Below are positions 9,385-19,100 of a DNA stretch of 64,000 nucleotides, one piece after another. The stretch is from UBA1845 sp002338715 (GTDB taxonomy: Bacteria > Planctomycetota > Phycisphaerae > UBA1845). A program made the position numbers and the translations under genes. Position 1 is the stretch's first letter. Each line of letters opens with the position of its first letter. Under the pieces are notes generated by a model that was not told the DNA's origin, searched no databases, and was given only the letters and a program-made list of their open reading frames with translations. Location of the stretch: assembly GCA_035344155.1 (NCBI GenBank), contig DAORAL010000008.1:62001-126000 (forward strand). The letters run 5' to 3'.

Positions 9385-10566
9385 ATGAAGGTGCTTTACT
9401 TTGACTGCTTCAATGGGGCGGCAGGCGATATGCTTGCCGGCGCTTTGATCGACTCCGGCGTGTCCATCGAGCGAATCCAAACCGAGCTAAAAGCCCTCAA
9501 CGTTTCCGGATATACCGTCGAAGCCCAGGGCATTCGCAAGCAAGGGTTCGCAGCCACCAAGTTCGACGTGCATATGGATGCGACCGAAAGTCAGCCCCAC
9601 CGTCACCTGCACCACATCGAGAAGATCATTGCCGAATCGACCCTATCGGAGCGCGTTCGCCGGCGGGTGATGTCGGTCTTCGAGCGGTTGGCTGACGCGG
9701 AAGCTGCCGCCCACGGAACAACCCGCGAAAAGGTCCACTTTCACGAAGTCGGCGCCATCGATGCGATCGTCGACATCGTCTCCGTATGCCTGGCCGTCGA
9801 GATCATCGCGCCCGACCGCATCGTGGCGTCGCATCTGCCCGTCGGTTCGGGCACCGTCAAATGCGAACACGGGATCATGCCGGTGCCTGCCCCCGCGACG
9901 GCGATGCTCTTGAAAGGCGTGCCGATTCAACAGACCGACGAAACCGGCGAACTTCTCACGCCGACAGCCGCCGCCCTGCTCACTGAGCTTTGCGACGAGT
10001 TTGGTCCGCTGCCGTCAATCAACATTGAACAGATCGGATTGGGTGCGGGCACGCGCGACGGGAAAACGCGTCCAAATATCCTGCGTGCATTGATCGGAAC
10101 ATCGGTGGCCGCGTCCGAAAGCAGCAGCGATACGGTCGCGGTCCTCGAAGCCAACATCGATGACGCACCTGGGGAATGGGTTGGGCACTGTGTCACCCGC
10201 CTTCTTGATGCTGGTGTACTCGACGCCTACACGGTGCCGATATACATGAAAAAGGGACGGCCCGGGGTCGTCCTGTCGGTGATCTGCGAGCCGAAAGACC
10301 AGCGCCGCATCGAAGATCTGATCTTCAGCGAGACGTCAACCTTCGGCATTCGACACCGCCTGATGCAGCGATCGAAATTGAACCGCGAGCATCGCACCGT
10401 CGAAACGCCCTATGGACCGATTCGCATCAAGATCGGCTCGCGCGATGGGCAGGTGCTTTCGGCAACGGCTGAGTACGAAGACTGTGCGGCGGCAGCGAAG
10501 ACACATGACGTCGCCCTTCGCACGGTTGTTGCAGCCGCAATGAAAACGTACGGCGACAATCAGTAG
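9385..10566 (+). CDS. larC: Nickel-pincer cofactor biosynthesis protein LarC
   Basis: LarC inserts nickel into the pincer cofactor of lactate racemase-type enzymes in a CTP-dependent step. The N-terminal signature YFDCFNGAAGDM, the metal-rich His segment (PHRHLHH, about residues 73-79) and the central EVGAIDAIVDI motif identify the family; the length of 393 is normal. The ATG at 9385 has GGAGAA seven bases upstream; an in-frame ATG at 9370 is possible. larB, larE and a LarA-like enzyme are absent from the window, so the cofactor's user is unknown. The stop codon TAG is part of a dispersed inverted repeat. Confidence 0.93.
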   Translation: MKVLYFDCFNGAAGDMLAGALIDSGVSIERIQTELKALNVSGYTVEAQGIRKQGFAATKFDVHMDATESQPHRHLHHIEKIIAESTLSERVRRRVMSVFERLADAEAAAHGTTREKVHFHEVGAIDAIVDIVSVCLAVEIIAPDRIVASHLPVGSGTVKCEHGIMPVPAPATAMLLKGVPIQQTDETGELLTPTAAALLTELCDEFGPLPSINIEQIGLGAGTRDGKTRPNILRALIGTSVAASESSSDTVAVLEANIDDAPGEWVGHCVTRLLDAGVLDAYTVPIYMKKGRPGVVLSVICEPKDQRRIEDLIFSETSTFGIRHRLMQRSKLNREHRTVETPYGPIRIKIGSRDGQVLSATAEYEDCAAAAKTHDVALRTVVAAAMKTYGDNQ

Positions 10567-10629
10567 GGTCCGCTGTGCGGACCGCAGAATTTTAACCCCG
10601 GGAAAATCGGTCCGCACAGCGGACCCTAC
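10563..10629. repeat. Dispersed inverted repeat, family A (copy 1)
   Basis: Near-perfect arms reading GTAGGGTCCGCTGTGCGGAC and its reverse complement flank a spacer of about 25 bases. The left arm supplies the stop codon of larC. A second copy lies at 22991-23050. The structure could fold as a hairpin in RNA of either strand and may act as a transcript end. Confidence 0.85.
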
Positions 10630-10670
10630 CTGAAGATATTCCTGAAGCCGACCAACAGAGGACCCGCCAC

Positions 10671-11141
10671 ATGGACGTTGTCGAGCAATTCCTTCCGCTG
10701 AACCTTCTCGCTGCCGCCGAACCGGAGGGGTTTACCACCCCGTTTCTGTTGGCTGTGTTGGTGATGACGCCAATCCTGATCTTGATGACCCGCCGGCGCT
10801 TGCGAAAGAATCGCTCCAACGCGCGAAGTGGTCGACCCAATCGAAACCACAAAGCCCTCACCATCGAACGACGGGCAGAATCAATCCGCTCGCATAACGC
10901 GACAGAATCCGAGGCAGGTGCAGCGATGCTTGAATTCCAGGAATACGCCCGCACGATCCGGGCCCAGATCGACAACCGGTATCAGAAGCTGGAGTCGGCC
11001 ACGGCCCACGCGGATCAGAAAATCGCCGAACTTCGGAAACTTCTCGCTCAGGCGGGATTCAGCCCAAGCGGTACAGCACCGGGTGTTGACCCCAATGTGG
11101 ACGTCTGGCACAGCATTGCCGAGCCCCGCACGCAGGGCTAG
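10671..11141 (+). CDS. Small membrane protein with cytoplasmic coiled coil, unknown function
   Basis: I do not recognise this 156-residue protein. It has one hydrophobic segment (about 22-40, FLLAVLVMTPILILM) followed directly by a basic patch (RRRLRKNR), which suggests the C-terminus is cytoplasmic. A helical region with heptad character (about 85-130, QIDNRYQKLESATAHADQKI) follows, then a proline-rich tail. An AGAGGA ribosome-binding site precedes the ATG. It lies between larC and a P-loop gene on the same strand. No catalytic motif is visible. Confidence 0.7.
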   Translation: MDVVEQFLPLNLLAAAEPEGFTTPFLLAVLVMTPILILMTRRRLRKNRSNARSGRPNRNHKALTIERRAESIRSHNATESEAGAAMLEFQEYARTIRAQIDNRYQKLESATAHADQKIAELRKLLAQAGFSPSGTAPGVDPNVDVWHSIAEPRTQG

Positions 11142-11265
11142 TTCAATTTTTTTCGATGCCGATCAACTCGAAGTAGTCCCGCCGATTTTGGATGCCTAGA
11201 ATTTGGCGTCAGGGCATGTGGTCACATTCTCTCAACATTCTCATGCACAGGTTGAACCCGGGCTT

Positions 11266-12093
11266 ATGGGACTGACCGTATCACTCGTCATCGGACCAAG
11301 GCACGCTGGCAAGTCCTCGCTCATTGGGGTGATCAAGGACGAAGTGTGCCAATCGAGACCGCACCTTCTGCGCCTCGTCCCAACCAACCGAGCCACACCT
11401 GCCAACATCGCGCACCTCAACCCTGCATCCAATCGCGAAAACCAAAACGGCTGCCAGTTTGAAAACATCATCTACGATCCCGAGCGCGTCTTCGAAACGC
11501 TTCCGGAAATCCTCACGCAAATCCATGCAAAGGACCGCTACGGGTGCGTGATTATCGAAGGCGATGCCGATCCGAACCTGCTTCAAGCCTACCCGTATGA
11601 CTTCGCCCTCTTCATCATGCCTTCGCCGGAATCCGAAAACGATATCTTCCGGTCGAAGGATCAGGTGAAGAAGGCATTCGAAGCCGCGATGAACGATACG
11701 GCCGCTTTCACGAGTGAGATTTTCGGTGTGGGCGGTGTGGATGATTCATGGTCAGGCGAGCGCAAGACGCCGCGACCGGACATGAGCGACACGCAGATGA
11801 TTCGCCTTCTGGATTCACCGCTCGGTCAGGAACTGGCTTCGCGCATCCAATGCCATCCAGATTATCACGGATTGATCGACAGCAATGCGATTGTGGTGAA
11901 TACAGGAATTGGTGCGACCTCGGGCGCCGCGGATGCGGTGGTCGCTCGGCTTGAGACATTGATCAACGACAACAGCCCGGTCAGCAACCACCGGTCAATC
12001 TACTGCTGCGACGTGCTCGATCGACACGACCCCCGCCGCAAAAAGCTTTTCACACACCTGAAGCAAACCTACCGCCTGCAACGAAACGCATAG
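11266..12093 (+). CDS. P-loop NTPase of unknown function
   Basis: The protein starts with a beta strand leading into a Walker A motif (GPRHAGKS, about residues 10-17), as in small GTPases and dethiobiotin-synthase-like NTPases. A candidate Walker B-like strand, YGCVIIEGDAD (about 85-95), carries acidic residues. The middle contains an Asp/Ser-rich loop and the C-terminus is basic. The ATG at 11266 puts the P-loop at the N-terminus; a TTG at 11203 would extend it by 21 residues. I cannot assign a substrate. It follows the small membrane protein on the same strand. ATP or GTP binding is supported by the motif; everything else is unknown. Confidence 0.75.
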   Translation: MGLTVSLVIGPRHAGKSSLIGVIKDEVCQSRPHLLRLVPTNRATPANIAHLNPASNRENQNGCQFENIIYDPERVFETLPEILTQIHAKDRYGCVIIEGDADPNLLQAYPYDFALFIMPSPESENDIFRSKDQVKKAFEAAMNDTAAFTSEIFGVGGVDDSWSGERKTPRPDMSDTQMIRLLDSPLGQELASRIQCHPDYHGLIDSNAIVVNTGIGATSGAADAVVARLETLINDNSPVSNHRSIYCCDVLDRHDPRRKKLFTHLKQTYRLQRNA

Positions 12094-12141
12094 AAATCAA
12101 AGAAGCGCGAAGGCAAATCGCGATTAAACCGCAGCAGCGCC

Positions 12142-12190
12142 TTCATTCCCGCAAAGAGCCGTCATTCCCGCGAAAGCGGGAATCCAGAAG
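12142..12190. repeat. Short palindromic repeat (ATTCCCGCG-type)
   Basis: The core ATTCCCGCGAAAGCGGGAAT (12164-12183) is a perfect 8-bp inverted repeat with a short loop, preceded by a degenerate half copy (TTCATTCCCGC) at 12142. The same palindrome opens the two longer elements at 33 kb and 52.7 kb. This kind of repeat is common in unrelated bacterial genomes. Here it lies between convergent genes. Confidence 0.85.
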
Positions 12191-12277
12191 AATACAAAGA
12201 ACCTCAAAAGGAATATGAGCCCCCGCACATCAAAGTTACGACGAGCCAATCGCAAAGTCAGGAATGAACCTGCAGCA

Positions 12278-12571
12278 CTACAACCAGAACTTACTGCGAG
12301 TCGGTGATCCCGCGCCCATCTCTGCCGGCTTAACCGGCGGCCGGGCTGCCCAAGGTTTCTTCAGCTTAGCCGGTCGAATCACATCCATCGCCTGCAAAAC
12401 GCCGCGTTGCTGATGCGGTGAAAGGGTGCGATAGCGCACCACCATGCGAACCTCTTCAATCGTCAGGTTAAAAACATCCTGCGAAGATCGATACTCGATT
12501 TTCGTATTCGGTGTCTGCGTTGGACTCACGTCGCCGCCCTCACTGTTGCAGTTGAAAACCAATGGTGCCAA
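12278..12571 (-). CDS. Possible small protein, unknown
   Basis: This is a 97-residue open frame starting at TTG, in a region where no other frame is coding. It contains a plausible helical segment (TIEEVRMVVRYRTLSPHQQ) and a basic Pro/Lys-rich C-terminus. There is no ATG near the start and no clear ribosome-binding site, and the frame stays open upstream into the end of the neighbouring gene. It may be a short real gene read after the TIGR03790-like gene, or chance. Confidence 0.35.
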   Translation of the reverse strand: MAPLVFNCNSEGGDVSPTQTPNTKIEYRSSQDVFNLTIEEVRMVVRYRTLSPHQQRGVLQAMDVIRPAKLKKPWAARPPVKPAEMGAGSPTRSKFWL

Positions 12572-12645
12572 AAGACTGCCATGGTTATCGGAAGTTGCGG
12601 CGTTTGAGTTTTGGGCAAGTGCGACCGGACGCGACGGAATCCACC

Positions 12646-14139
12646 CTAGTTCAAGTCGAAGAACACCTGCAATTCGGCGAAGTCGGCCAAATCAACCGCC
12701 GTGTCAGCATTGAAATCGAAGCATTCGCACGCCAACCCCAGCCCGGTCGGCGATTGGGCAAGGCAAGTCGCGAAGGAATTGTAATCCGCAAGATCGACGC
12801 TGATGTCGGCATTGCAGTCGCCTTCGATATCCACGATGGCGTCGTAGCTGGCCAACGGATCGCCGAGCACGACCGACTGCCAGCTTAGAAATGGCAGCGA
12901 TGCGTAGGCGGCTTCCGCCCATGTGCGCTGGTTGACCAACATTCGCGTCATCAGGAATTCGTTGTCCGGTTGAGACACCGAAAAAGGTTCAAACACGTTG
13001 CCCACTGCGAAGGTTCCGCCGGCGGCTACGAAGTCGGCGATCTGTTCCTGGTTGAACAATGTCCCGAGGCCATTGAGCGCGCGGGCGTTGTACGATTCGA
13101 TCGTGTTGAAGATCGCGCCCTTGGCGAAGTTGAAATTATTGATGTACGTCCCCGAGCCGGGCGGGTTGGCCCCCGCGCCTTCGTTGCTGTGGTTCTCACC
13201 GTATGACGCGTACGCGATTAGTGGACGCGGTTCTTCGCTCGATTCGATAAAGTCGAACGTATCGTCGTAGCGCACGTTCCATCCGTTGGCCGACAGGATC
13301 GATTCCGTGTCTTCGTAGTCGTCGCCGGGGTCGATAAAGAACGGATCGTCATCAAGTTCATCGCCAACGGTCACGTCGAATTCGTCGAGGATGATGTGCG
13401 TGGCGGCTCGGTTGACGGTGATGTCCTGTGCGCGGGCGATCAAATTCAGCGCATCGGTTTGCGAATTGCCGTCGATGCGACACACGAGGTACATGTCACC
13501 GGGCGTCAGGCGTGCCGAACCGCTGCCAGCCACCGCCCACGCGATGTTCGATGCATTGGCGAAGGTCTTGCCGCTCGTGATGAAATTGCGCGAGAACGCA
13601 TCGATGGCCGACACGCTGGTGTGATACGGATTTTGGATCATGTTGTCGGCGAAGCTGTCCATCTGCCCGCCGGCTTCCCCGCTGCTTAGATTCTGCCACA
13701 GCAACACCAACTCCGAATCGACCGAGGCATAGGTGATGTCGCCATCGTTGATTTCCGTCACTGCCGCGCTAGGATTGTCGCCGACCAACGCATTGTCGCT
13801 ATCGAGGATGCGATGTGGCATCGGGCGAATGAGAACGATGGCGATGATATCGCCAGGTTGCGGAAAGCCCGAGGCACTCAAATGGCTGCGAATCGGGTTG
13901 CGCACCTTCGCGTTGAAGTCGGCGATCGTCAAGTTGGCGGTGAGCAGCGATGAATCGTTCAGGTCAACAACGTTTGAAGCGCCGATTCCCGGGTGGGCGG
14001 TGAGGTAGGCGTTCTTCAGCGCCGTGCCATCCGATGACGCGGAGTTGTAAACGACAAGCGTCTGACTCTCGGTGATTCCGCCACGCGCGCTTGAAACAAC
14101 AGCCAAGGCGCCGACCAGCGCCAAGAGTCTGATTCGCAT
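12646..14139 (-). CDS. Secreted TIGR03790-like protein with C-terminal dockerin-like tail
   Basis: The protein has an N-terminal signal peptide (MRIRLLALVGALAVVSSARG) and a body resembling the TIGR03790 family, with LVVYNSAS, the SNVVDL segment and the late GTYINNF and WAEAAYASLPFLSWQ regions. The last 60 residues hold two Asp-rich loops (DCNADISVDLADYNSF, DFNADTAVDLADF), which look like a dockerin type I calcium-binding pair. The ATG at 14139 places the signal peptide correctly. The function of the family is not established. The tail presumably anchors or docks the protein on the cell surface, but no cohesin is in the window. Confidence 0.8.
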   Translation of the reverse strand: MRIRLLALVGALAVVSSARGGITESQTLVVYNSASSDGTALKNAYLTAHPGIGASNVVDLNDSSLLTANLTIADFNAKVRNPIRSHLSASGFPQPGDIIAIVLIRPMPHRILDSDNALVGDNPSAAVTEINDGDITYASVDSELVLLWQNLSSGEAGGQMDSFADNMIQNPYHTSVSAIDAFSRNFITSGKTFANASNIAWAVAGSGSARLTPGDMYLVCRIDGNSQTDALNLIARAQDITVNRAATHIILDEFDVTVGDELDDDPFFIDPGDDYEDTESILSANGWNVRYDDTFDFIESSEEPRPLIAYASYGENHSNEGAGANPPGSGTYINNFNFAKGAIFNTIESYNARALNGLGTLFNQEQIADFVAAGGTFAVGNVFEPFSVSQPDNEFLMTRMLVNQRTWAEAAYASLPFLSWQSVVLGDPLASYDAIVDIEGDCNADISVDLADYNSFATCLAQSPTGLGLACECFDFNADTAVDLADFAELQVFFDLN

Positions 14140-14295
14140 TGCTTCGACCCCATCGATTGATAACGGCAATGAGTGCTCGGATTCATCCGATGACCCATTA
14201 TCGGACCGCGCCAGCAATCAATGTACACAAGTGGGCAATACGAATACAAGGATTCGCCGCCGCGTCGAACGAGATGGCGATTCTTGTGCCGCAGT

Positions 14296-14360
14296 GTAGG
14301 GTGGGCCGTGCCCACCGCTGTTTTGGTGATTTACGGATTGGTGGGCACGGCCCACCCTAC
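14296..14360. repeat. Dispersed inverted repeat, family B
   Basis: Two perfect 20-base arms (GTAGGGTGGGCCGTGCCCAC and its reverse complement) flank a 25-base spacer. The repeat sits three bases from the stop codon of the lipoprotein gene at 14363. A partial copy of one arm occurs at 49434-49453, overlapping the moxR stop codon. The TAGGGT ends resemble those of family A, suggesting related elements. Confidence 0.88.
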
Positions 14361-14362
14361 GG

Positions 14363-14677
14363 TTAGTCGTCGTGGCGGTCTTCGCAGCGATCGAGGCGGC
14401 GTTCGCAATCGTCGTTGTCCTGCTTCAACTCGCGTTCCTTGCGTTCAAGACGACTGTTGCGTTCGCGGAGTTCGTCGATTTCGGCGTAGGCTTCTGCCAG
14501 TTTTCGGCGGGCGTCTTCGTGGCTGGTTGTATGCGGAACGGAACGCGTGTCCGTCGATCCACGATGCGAACGCCCATTCATGTTGATGCGCTCCGGGGCT
14601 TTAACCGATACGCAACCCCACATCGCAGTCGATGCCACAAACACGCCAACCGAAACAATGATTTGAGCACGCTTCAT
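14363..14677 (-). CDS. Small coiled-coil lipoprotein
   Basis: This is a 104-residue lipoprotein. The signal peptide ends in a MWGC lipobox (Cys about residue 22). After a polar linker, the C-terminal half (about 55-104) is a highly charged coiled coil (KLAEAYAEIDELRERNSRL) ending in an Asp/Arg/Cys-containing stretch. The ATG at 14677 has a strong GGAAGGAG ribosome-binding site, so an upstream in-frame start is rejected. Its shape is like small outer-membrane spacer lipoproteins, but no homologue is recognised. Confidence 0.82.
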   Translation of the reverse strand: MKRAQIIVSVGVFVASTAMWGCVSVKAPERINMNGRSHRGSTDTRSVPHTTSHEDARRKLAEAYAEIDELRERNSRLERKERELKQDNDDCERRLDRCEDRHDD

Positions 14678-14887
14678 TTCAGACTCCTTCCATCCATTTG
14701 GCGCCAGGTGATCCGCCAACCGCATCACCACGAGGATGCTAACCGCTGGCCGCTGGTCGAGTCAATTAACTTTACGCTCGACACCCCCACCGCGGTTGTT
14801 GGCGGCTGGTCTCCTATCTTGCGTCGACTACACTACAGTCTGCGAAGATGGATTTGACGAATACATTCTGCCGACCGAAGTAAGCCG

Positions 14888-16114
14888 ATGAATCGCAGTG
14901 AACGCTCTATCCTCACCGTCACGAGCATTGGACACGCCCTCTGCCATTGGTGTGCTTTGCTCGTCACGGGCATCTTCGCGCAACTACAAGCTGAGTTTGA
15001 CTTGACCGGTCTTCAAGTGACTTCCCTGCCCGTCATCGGTTACGTCCTCATGGGCGCGGGAGCGCTACCGGCTGGCTACTTCACGGATCGATTTGGTCCG
15101 AAACCGATGCTCACCATCTACTTCGCATCAACGGCGCTTTCGTGCGTGGCGGCTGCCCTTGCCCCCAATGCCATCGCGTTTGCCGTCGCGCTGATTTTCG
15201 TCGGAGCGGCAGTCAGTTTGTATCACCCCACCGGACTCGCGATGATTTCGCACGGATTTGAAAAGCGCGGTCAAGCGATGGGCATTCACGGAATCGCGGG
15301 TTCGTTTGGTTTGTGTGGTGGTGCGATCGCGGGGCTTTTGGCGAATCTTTGGAATTGGCGGTTGGCGTACTGGGTGATGGCCGCGGTGGCGATGGCGTCT
15401 CTTGTGGTGCTCTTGATCATGCCCATCGCACTGCGCGACGATCCTCGCAAGGATGCGAAGGTTGAACAATCGACCGCCGAACCACGACGGGCACCGACAC
15501 TTCTGCTCGTCCTTCTGTTCGTGCCGATGATGCTGACCGGTATCAACTATCGCGCGATCATGATAGCCCTGCCGACGTATCTTTCCGGTGATGGCGGCGA
15601 CTCGATGCTGAAGAGCACCCTGGTCATCCTGGTGTTTCTCGCCGGCGGCGCCAGTCAGTTCCTGATGGGACGTTATGCCGATCGAACCCACCCGTCCAAA
15701 CTTTACGCCAACATGATGGCCGCAAGCATTCCGTTGGCGCTCATCCTCGCTTGGTCCGGAGGCGGGTCGTACTTTGCCATCGGTGCGGCGCTGGCGCTCG
15801 CGATCGTTCATTTCGGTACGCAACCGATTGAAAACCTGCTCATCGCTGAACACACGCCGCCGTCGCTCCGAAGCATGTCGTATGGCCTCAAGTTCACACT
15901 GACATTTGGTATTGGCCCAGTCGCGGTTCCGCTGGTGGGATATCTTTGGGATGTGACGGGTACGTTGGCTTGGACGTTCGTGTTTTTTGCGGGTGTTGCG
16001 CTGATTGTGGCGATCTTGATCATGCAACTCGTCAAGGTTGTGGATGCCCAGTCCGCAGCGCCGATTGAGCCTGCTCACCCATCGCCATGTCTAGGGACCG
16101 TCGATCAAACCTGA
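14888..16114 (+). CDS. MFS transporter
   Basis: This is a major facilitator superfamily permease of 408 residues with about 12 hydrophobic segments. The MFS signature after TM2 is present (GYFTDRFGPKP), and a matching loop (GRYADRTHPSK) occurs between TM8 and TM9. TM4/TM5 motifs such as HPTGLAMISHGFEKRGQAMG resemble the fosmidomycin-resistance (Fsr)-like branch, but the substrate cannot be read from sequence. The 3' end overlaps the convergent protease gene by 24 bases, which is unusual. Confidence 0.9.
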   Translation: MNRSERSILTVTSIGHALCHWCALLVTGIFAQLQAEFDLTGLQVTSLPVIGYVLMGAGALPAGYFTDRFGPKPMLTIYFASTALSCVAAALAPNAIAFAVALIFVGAAVSLYHPTGLAMISHGFEKRGQAMGIHGIAGSFGLCGGAIAGLLANLWNWRLAYWVMAAVAMASLVVLLIMPIALRDDPRKDAKVEQSTAEPRRAPTLLLVLLFVPMMLTGINYRAIMIALPTYLSGDGGDSMLKSTLVILVFLAGGASQFLMGRYADRTHPSKLYANMMAASIPLALILAWSGGGSYFAIGAALALAIVHFGTQPIENLLIAEHTPPSLRSMSYGLKFTLTFGIGPVAVPLVGYLWDVTGTLAWTFVFFAGVALIVAILIMQLVKVVDAQSAAPIEPAHPSPCLGTVDQT

Positions 16115-19100
16115 CAGGCTCGTCCAGTCGTCGATGTCGATGATGTCGCCTGCCGCGTCGATGTCTGCACACGCACAGCCGGGGTTGGCCGCCCTGCTCT
16201 TACCAAAACAGCCGGTGAAGAGATACATGTCGTATAAGTCGTAGTCGCCGTCGCTATCCATGTCGCCAGGAGAAAGGCAACAATCGCCAATGGACAGTTC
16301 TGCCGGATCGCTTACCAACGCGCAGTTCGGACCAATCGTCAACGCCCGCATCGTGTATGCGCCCGCATCCGCAGCGTCGACATTCGCAATGCTCAAGGTG
16401 TTTTCAAAAACGCCCGAAACACCGTTGCCATTGGTCAGCGCCAAACCATTTCTGAACCATTGCGTGAACTGCGAGAACCCCGCGGGCGATTCGGGTGTTG
16501 CGGTGAACACCGCAGTCTCTCCGACCTCAACACACAGGTCACTGGGTTGCTGAGTGAAGACTGGCCCCACAATCTCCAACGCCGTTGGATTGGATTCAAC
16601 CGTACGCCCGCATCCATCCGTGATCAGACAGGTGTAACCTGGGGTGTCGGCTTCGTCCGCCACCTGAAGGTGGGTGATCGTAAGGCTTGCGGAATTGGCG
16701 CCGGAGAATCTTTCGCCGTTTGAGACAGGCGATTGATCTTTGAACCATTGATATTGAAGTTGGTAACCGCTCGCATTGACGGCGAGGATCACGGTCGTGT
16801 CCGTGCATCTGGACAAGATCGATGCCGGTTCCGATTCGATCGTCGGTTCGGGCCGCAACGTGATTTGCGCCGGCTCGCTTTCACGCGCGACGCATCCGAC
16901 CATCACCACGCAGCGATACGAAGCCAACGCAAGCTCATTGACATTGCCGATCGATAGCACCGACGTTGTCACACCGCTGTAGTTCGACCCGTTCACCAGC
17001 GGGACGTCGTCTTTTGTCCATTGAAACCCTGTGGCATCGGGCGCACCAACGGACAATTGCGCACTCGCCCCTGGACACACCTGGACGGACGCCGGTTGAA
17101 CCAGAATCAGCCCTTCCGACTCACAATCGTCCGGGACGCCATTCGCGTTGCAGTCCGGCTCATCGCAGACATCGGGCACGCCGTTGAGATTACAGTCGCT
17201 GTGATCTTCGCAGGTATCGAGAACACCGCTGTCGTCGCAATCGGGATCAATCTGAAGATCGCAAATACCGCAGCCGAATTGTTCGACAAGCGTGACGCAG
17301 GTCTCGTCCCACTCGTCGTCGCAACACGACGGTGCATCCTCGCACACGCACGCGCGGATCGTTGGGTTGGTACAACCGGCGCCGTGCTCGATCTCGCAGC
17401 AGTCGCCAGGACCGACAAAATCGATTTCGCATTCGTCCGGCAGGAGGTTGTCATTGCAGTCGGTCGACGTACCTCCGGCAAGATCGCACGTGTCGAGCAC
17501 GCCGTTACCGTTGCAATCCACCAATTCGCACTCATCGGGGATTGCGTTGCCATTGCAGTCGGTGCTTGTCGCCCCGCTTAAGTCGCAGGCATCGACGACA
17601 CCGTTGGCGTTGCAATCGCCTTCACATTCATCGGGCACGCCATTCGTGTCGCAGTCGACGGACACGGTGCAGACACCGCACCCATATTGCTCCACACGAA
17701 ATGCGCAGATTCCGTCCCAGTTCACGTCGCAACAATATGAATCGATTGCGCATACACACGATTCGAGCGTCTTGTCGGAACACCCCGCACCACTGCCGCC
17801 TGCGCAGCAATCGTGGCCGAATTCACCGGTCAATTCACACGAATCGGGCAATCCGTTTTCGTTGCAGTCTGCGTCGCCCGCAGTCACGTCACAGTCATCG
17901 GGGATGCCGTTGCCGTTGCAATCCGTCTCGCATTCGTCGGGTAAGTCGTTGTTGTTGCAATCGCTGCTGGTGGGCCCGATCACGTCGCAACTGTCGGCGA
18001 TTCCGTTGCCATTGCAGTCGGGTTCGCACTCGTCGGGAACGCCGTTTCCGCTGCAATCGTTGCTGAAACCGCTAGCGACATCGCAGATGTCCTGAACGCC
18101 ATTCGTGTTGCAGTCATCTTGTGACTGGCATTCGTCCGGTATGCCGTCACCATTGCAATCCTGCGAGCTGCCGCCGTTGATTTCGTCAAAATCCGGGATG
18201 CCGTTGGTGTTGCAGTCGGGTGGTTCCGATGCAACTTCACCCGTCGCAATCAATGCGTACCCCTGCGATCCTTGATTGACAGCCGTCCCTCGAACACGAA
18301 CGGTCCATTGACCGATCGCAGGCGCAGTCACGTGAATTTGCTCGACATTGTTCAGACTGTCGGGCGTGCCACCGGGAATCGATGCGCCGTTGACAAAAAA
18401 GTTGCCGTGATAGACTTGCCCGCCTGGTGACACTGCCTCCAGATCAAGGTTGTTCACCAGCGCCAATCCGCCCCCGGTCGTCGCAGCGGCTGGTGGATCG
18501 GTCCATACGAGCGTGATCCGCATCTGCTCAACATCGTTGATCACCGTCACGGTATATTCGCCGGTCTCACCGGTGGTCAGACCCGACGCGTTGCGCACAT
18601 CATCCAACACCACAAGGTTGAGCACATCCCCTGCGAAGTAAACCGCATTGTCGGCGAGGAGTCGTCCCCAGCCTTCCAGATTCGACGGATAACCCCCGAT
18701 GCCGGTCATATCGACTGACGAGTTGATCAAGACGCTCTTGATCAGCGCCCCACTTGGCGTGCGTGCGTCCGCTGTCGTCGCAATGCCTGACGGGTAATAT
18801 CCGTCCATGAAATATTGGCGCACCAGGGTCGCTGCACCGGCGACGGCTGGACACGCCATCGACGTACCCGTGTCGGACAGCACGCTGCATGCGCTCGGAA
18901 CAGCCGAAATCGTCGAGCAGCCCGGCGCATAGACTTCGGGTTTGCGCCGTCCGTCCGCAGTCGGGCCCGTCCCACCGCTGCAATGGAGGTGTTGATTGGG
19001 CGTATCCCGAGACGCGGCGACAGCCAGCAAATTCTTCGCGTTTTCCGGATTGCGAAGCAGCGATCCATTCGTCACCGCCAGGCAAACAAAGTCGTCTTCA

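Noticed and set aside
15128..16078. Minus-strand open frame of 316 residues
   Set aside because: It is antisense to the MFS transporter gene, and its translation is highly charged with no hydrophobic core.
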